64,000 nt of DNA from JAHEJA01 sp965656445 (lineage in GTDB: Bacteria; Pseudomonadota; Alphaproteobacteria; Rhodobacterales; Rhodobacteraceae): positions 1 to 64,000 of the forward strand of contig CBFHKO010000008.1 of the NCBI GenBank assembly GCA_965656445.1, read 5' to 3'. Numbering within the stretch: position 1 is the first letter of the stretch; every line of letters starts with the position of its first letter. This document shows positions 60,918 to 64,000 of the stretch, one piece after another. The notes beneath the pieces are model-generated. The model ran no database searches, was not told the origin of the DNA, and worked only from the letters and a program-made list of their open reading frames with translations. Both the position numbers and the translations under genes were made by a program.

Positions 60918-61682
60918 TTAGGAGCCTGCGATTACCAATGTCGTCTCAAGGGTTGAGCAAAGATCATCGAGGTCTTTGGGGGTTTCGCCATCTGTGAAAA
61001 TTGTATCGATTTCGGAAATCGATGCGATACGCGCAGGGGCCGTGCGATTGAATTTAGAATGATCCGCAACAAGGAATGTCCGCCGTGATTGTTTGATCAC
61101 GGTTTGGCTGACGCCGACTTCTTGGATGTCAAAATCCAACAGATCCCCGTCACTATCAAGGGCAGAACATCCAATCACCGCAAGGTCAAATTTGAACTGT
61201 TCGATTGTCCGAGAGGCTAAGGGACCGATCAAACCACCGTCCGAGCGCCTCAAAGCGCCACCAGTCACAATGACCTCACAATTTTCATTGGCCGTAAGGA
61301 TATTGGCAACGTTTATGTTGTTGGTGACCACTGTCAAATCTTGGTGGTCCAATAAATGCTCTGCAACGGCTTCTGTGGTTGTGCCGATGTTCATGAACAA
61401 GGTGCAATTTTCAGGAATTGTCGCGGCGCAGGCTTTGGCAATTTGCAATTTAGCGGCGGCATTTAGTGTGCGCCTTTGGCTATAGGCGATATTCGTTGTC
61501 CCAGAGGGCAAAATAGCCCCGCCGTGAACGCGCTCTAATTTTCCCATTTCCGCCAAATCGCTGAGATCGCGCCGAATGGTTTGCACGCTGACACCAAACC
61601 GATCCGCAAGGTCATCTACGCTGACTTTGCCCTCGGTTTTGGCAATGTCCAAAATATCAGGATGTCGGAATGTTTGCGTCAT
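60918..61682 (-). CDS. glpR: Glycerol-3-phosphate regulon repressor GlpR (DeoR family)
   Basis: 254 residues. The N-terminal DeoR helix-turn-helix is ILDIAKTEGKVSVDDLADRFGVSVQTIRRDLSDLAEMGKLERVHGGA. The sugar-phosphate-sensing domain includes FMNIGTTTEAVAEHLL and VTGGALRRSDGGLIGPLA. Divergent from glpD, with operator-like repeats between. Likely represses glpD-glpK until glycerol-3-phosphate is present. Confidence 0.92.
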   Translation of the reverse strand: MTQTFRHPDILDIAKTEGKVSVDDLADRFGVSVQTIRRDLSDLAEMGKLERVHGGAILPSGTTNIAYSQRRTLNAAAKLQIAKACAATIPENCTLFMNIGTTTEAVAEHLLDHQDLTVVTNNINVANILTANENCEVIVTGGALRRSDGGLIGPLASRTIEQFKFDLAVIGCSALDSDGDLLDFDIQEVGVSQTVIKQSRRTFLVADHSKFNRTAPARIASISEIDTIFTDGETPKDLDDLCSTLETTLVIAGS

Positions 61683-61765
61683 TTTCGTCTCTTGATCTGG
61701 GTCTGTGCCGCTTTTGCATAAGGGATTGAAGAATTCATCTGCATGCGGGGAATATGGTTGATATT

Positions 61766-61808
61766 TTTCGTTTTAACTATATGAAACAGATAAACGAAAG
61801 CAAACGAA
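61766..61808. promoter_or_regulatory. Operator-like repeats between glpR and glpD
   Basis: TTTCGTTTT (61766-61774) and the direct pair AAACGAAAGCAAACGAA (61792-61808) lie 25-67 bp before glpD. TTTCGTT/AACGAAA repeats are the usual DeoR-family GlpR operator type. They would sit over or just behind the glpD promoter. Confidence 0.65.
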
Positions 61809-61832
61809 TATTTTGCCCAAGGTGGATTTAGC

Positions 61833-63404
61833 ATGACGGTTGACTATGACGTACTTGTAATTGGCGGAGGTGTAAACGGCGTTGCGATTGCGCGTGATGC
61901 TGTGGGTCGCGGATATAGCGTTGCCTTAGCGGAAATGAATGACCTTGGTTGGGCGACATCCTCTGCGTCAACCAAATTGTTCCATGGTGGTTTGCGATAT
62001 CTTGAGTATTTTGAATTCGGTTTGGTTCGCAAGGCGCTGATCGAACGCGAAGCTTTGCTAGAGGCGATGCCGCATATCAGCTGGCCGATGCGCTTTGTTT
62101 TGCCTTATCATTCAGACATGCGTTTTGATAGCGACACACCGACCTCTCGGATACTGAACCGTATTTTCCCTTGGTTAAAAGGACGTCGCCCTGCGGCGCT
62201 ATTACGGCTTGGTTTGTTTCTGTATGACAATATGGGCGGGCGCAAAATATTGCCTGCGACGACCTCCGTTGATTTGACCACGGACCCAGCGGGCGACCCA
62301 CTAAAGGCCAAATTTGAAAAGGCTTATGAATATTCAGATTGTTGGATCGAAGATAGTCGTTTGGTGTCCCTGAGTGCCAAAGATGCCAAGGCCCGTGGCG
62401 CCAACATCTGGACACGCACCAAAGTTGTTTCAGCCAGTCGCCAGAGCGATCATTGGATCGTAACGCTGCGCGATATGCTAACGGGCGCTGAGCGTTCTGT
62501 GACCTGTACTGCGCTGGTCAATGCGGCGGGACCATGGGTTGCGGATATTACGGATGATACGGCCAAAATAGACACTAAAAAAGGCGTTCGCCTTGTTCGT
62601 GGTAGCCATATTGTGACAAAGCGATTGTTTGACCACGACAAATGCTATTTCTTCCAAGGTCGCGATGGGCGCATTAGTTTTGCCATTCCCTATGAGACGG
62701 ACTTTACGCTCTTGGGGACAACAGATGCCGCGCATGAAGATGCGGATACCTCGCCTGAATGCTCGGACACAGAGCGCGATTACATGTTGAATTTTGCCTC
62801 TGAATATTTTGAAAAGCCCGTCACGCAGGATGATATTGTGTGGTCCTATTCTGGCGTGCGCCCGCTCTATGATGATGGAGCATCGTCGGCAACAGCGGCC
62901 ACGCGTGAGTATGTTCTCGACCTGGACCAAACAGCGGCGCCGATCCTAAGCGTTTATGGCGGCAAAATCACCACACATCGCAAGCTTGCCGAAGCGGTGG
63001 TTGATCAACTCAACGAGGCTTTTGGCAAAAGTGACACGACATGGACCAAAGGCGTCGCACTCCCTGGAGGCGATTTTGCCGTTGAGGACGTCCAAGCCAA
63101 AATTGATCAAGTCATGGTGGACTATTCGTTTTTGACCACAGTTTGGGCCCGTCGCGTGATCAAAGCCTATGGAACAGAGGCGTGGGACGTCTTGGGGGAT
63201 GCGGAGACCAAAGAGGACTTGGGCCAAGAGTTTGGCGCTACTTTGACCGCACGCGAGGTTGATTGGCTGGTGGCACAAGAATTCGCCATGACAGCAGAGG
63301 ACATTATCTGGCGTCGAACCAAATTGGGTCTAAGGTTGAGTTCGTCTGAGATCGACGCCTTGAACACATATTTACAAACGATTGAAATTCCGCGCGCCGC
63401 ATAA
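61833..63404 (+). CDS. glpD: Glycerol-3-phosphate dehydrogenase (FAD)
   Basis: 523 residues. It oxidises glycerol-3-phosphate to dihydroxyacetone phosphate, passing electrons to the quinone pool at the membrane. The FAD motif VLVIGGGVNGVAIARDAVGRG is at residues 6-26, followed by SSASTKLFHGGLRYLEYFEFGLVRKAL. FAIPYETDFTLLGTTD and VYGGKITTHRKLAEA are further family blocks. Followed by glpK after 57 bp. Confidence 0.96.
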   Translation: MTVDYDVLVIGGGVNGVAIARDAVGRGYSVALAEMNDLGWATSSASTKLFHGGLRYLEYFEFGLVRKALIEREALLEAMPHISWPMRFVLPYHSDMRFDSDTPTSRILNRIFPWLKGRRPAALLRLGLFLYDNMGGRKILPATTSVDLTTDPAGDPLKAKFEKAYEYSDCWIEDSRLVSLSAKDAKARGANIWTRTKVVSASRQSDHWIVTLRDMLTGAERSVTCTALVNAAGPWVADITDDTAKIDTKKGVRLVRGSHIVTKRLFDHDKCYFFQGRDGRISFAIPYETDFTLLGTTDAAHEDADTSPECSDTERDYMLNFASEYFEKPVTQDDIVWSYSGVRPLYDDGASSATAATREYVLDLDQTAAPILSVYGGKITTHRKLAEAVVDQLNEAFGKSDTTWTKGVALPGGDFAVEDVQAKIDQVMVDYSFLTTVWARRVIKAYGTEAWDVLGDAETKEDLGQEFGATLTAREVDWLVAQEFAMTAEDIIWRRTKLGLRLSSSEIDALNTYLQTIEIPRAA

Positions 63405-63461
63405 ACGCGTTGCATCTTGGGCGGGGATCGGCAGAATTAGAAAAAATTTGGGAGGGACGAG

Positions 63462-64000
63462 ATGACTTTTATCCTAGCGATTGACCAAGGAACAACGTCG
63501 AGCCGCGCGATTGTGTTTGACAAAGACATGACGCCGATTGCCAGCGCACAGCAAGAATTTCCCCAACACTTTCCCGATTCAGGGTGGGTCGAGCATGATC
63601 CTAATGATCTTTGGGCAACGGTTATTGAAACCTGCCGTGATGCTTTAAAAGCCGCCGAGATTACGGCCAGCGACCTCAAAGGGATTGGCATAACGAACCA
63701 ACGTGAAACCACGATTATTTGGGACAAAGAGACAGGCGAGCCCGTATATAACGCGATTGTTTGGCAAGATCGCCGCACGTCCGATATCTGTGCCGAGCTT
63801 CGGGATCAGGGGCATGAATCTGTGTTCACAGATCGCACAGGCTTGCTTTTGGATCCGTATTTCTCAGGCACGAAGGTCAAGTGGATATTAGACACTGTTA
63901 AAGGCGTTCGCGATCGAGCCGAGGCAGGTGAGCTTTTGTTTGGTACTGTTGATAGTTACCTTATTTGGCGTCTGACGAATGGCGCGTCTCATGTCACCGA
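63462..64000 (+). CDS. glpK: Glycerol kinase (N-terminal part, runs off the window)
   Basis: About 179 codons present; the 3' end is beyond the edge. It phosphorylates glycerol. ILAIDQGTTSSRAIVFD is the ATP-binding start, GWVEHDPNDLWATVIETCR and GIGITNQRETTIIWDKETGEPVYNAIVWQDRRT are diagnostic FGGY-family blocks. The ATG is preceded by GGGAGGGACGAG. Part of the glpD-glpK unit. Confidence 0.95.
   Translation, partial: MTFILAIDQGTTSSRAIVFDKDMTPIASAQQEFPQHFPDSGWVEHDPNDLWATVIETCRDALKAAEITASDLKGIGITNQRETTIIWDKETGEPVYNAIVWQDRRTSDICAELRDQGHESVFTDRTGLLLDPYFSGTKVKWILDTVKGVRDRAEAGELLFGTVDSYLIWRLTNGASHVT

Noticed and set aside
1..64000. Searched for CRISPR arrays, insertion sequences, transposases, integrases and rRNA genes.
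   Set aside because: No regularly spaced repeats, transposase or integrase motifs, or rRNA sequence were seen; only one tRNA is present.

Overview
The window looks like chromosomal DNA of an alphaproteobacterium of the Rhodobacteraceae (Roseobacter group). The reasons are gene content and order: Tim44-like/MltA, fxsA, secB, dnaQ-coaE-aroE-maf, hemJ, then rho-mnmE-mnmG-rsmG-parA-parB, followed by hemW-rdgB-rph against hrcA-grpE, and later rsfS-rlmH-gpmI-envC-ctpA-rppH. I did not identify the species. Base composition looks moderate for the group, with lower-GC patches at 4.6-4.95 kb, 29.5-31.0 kb and 42.3-42.5 kb.

Layout. 0.1-4.6 kb: envelope and export genes (mltA fragment, Tim44-like, fxsA, secB), then a leftward block dnaQ-coaE-aroE-maf whose genes all overlap by 4-8 bp. 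4.58-4.95 kb: an AT-rich gap without genes, with several DnaA-box-like 9-mers, which I propose as the replication origin. 4.95-12.3 kb: rightward hemJ, rho, mnmE, mnmG, rsmG, parA, parB. Two perfect 16-bp parS palindromes lie inside mnmG and rsmG, a parS core lies in coaE, and a degenerate copy lies upstream of mutS. 12.3-22.9 kb: DUF454, hemW, rdgB, rph, hrcA, grpE, mutS, a malic enzyme and a PfkB sugar kinase. 22.9-29.4 kb: msrA, an aminotransferase/sulfotransferase-like pair, arfB, a frameshifted Kef-type antiporter with its flavodoxin-like partner, a possible small RNA gene and a queuosine-precursor transporter. 29.6-31.0 kb: an AT-rich two-gene accessory module (membrane protein plus metallo-beta-lactamase-fold hydrolase). 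31.1-40.0 kb: mepA, an UMF1 transporter, a thioesterase, pncA-pncB, a phosphatase, a hybrid histidine kinase and a DMT exporter. 40.1-45.6 kb: leuB, a frameshifted membrane gene, leuC-leuD with a short upstream ORF, and a DUF2975/HTH pair. 45.9-56.1 kb: rsfS-rlmH-gpmI-envC-ctpA-rppH, a GST, a PaiB-like protein, an FMN riboswitch with ribH, another GST, and dapF-mtaB. 56.25-60.8 kb: tRNA-Lys(UUU) and a compact five-gene operon of unknown purpose (M19 dipeptidase, an unrecognised 553-aa protein, DUF3726, GNAT, FAH-family). 60.9-64 kb: glpR facing glpD and a truncated glpK.

How it fits together. The origin-proximal block combines chromosome segregation (ParA, ParB, parS), the MnmE-MnmG tRNA wobble modification, Rho and RsmG. 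Genes point away from the proposed origin on both sides. Other coherent units are leucine biosynthesis (leuB, leuC-leuD), NAD salvage (pncA-pncB), heat-shock control (hrcA-grpE), cell-wall remodelling (envC, ctpA, mepA, mltA) and glycerol use (glpR, glpD, glpK).

Most worth following: the five-gene dipeptidase operon; the membrane/MBL accessory pair; the aminotransferase-sulfotransferase pair, whose halves are fused in plants; the compact transcription unit at 28.49-28.72 kb; and a hairpin-plus-tail sequence repeated after four rightward genes. Two genes carry single-base frameshifts, so either real decay or sequence error should be considered.
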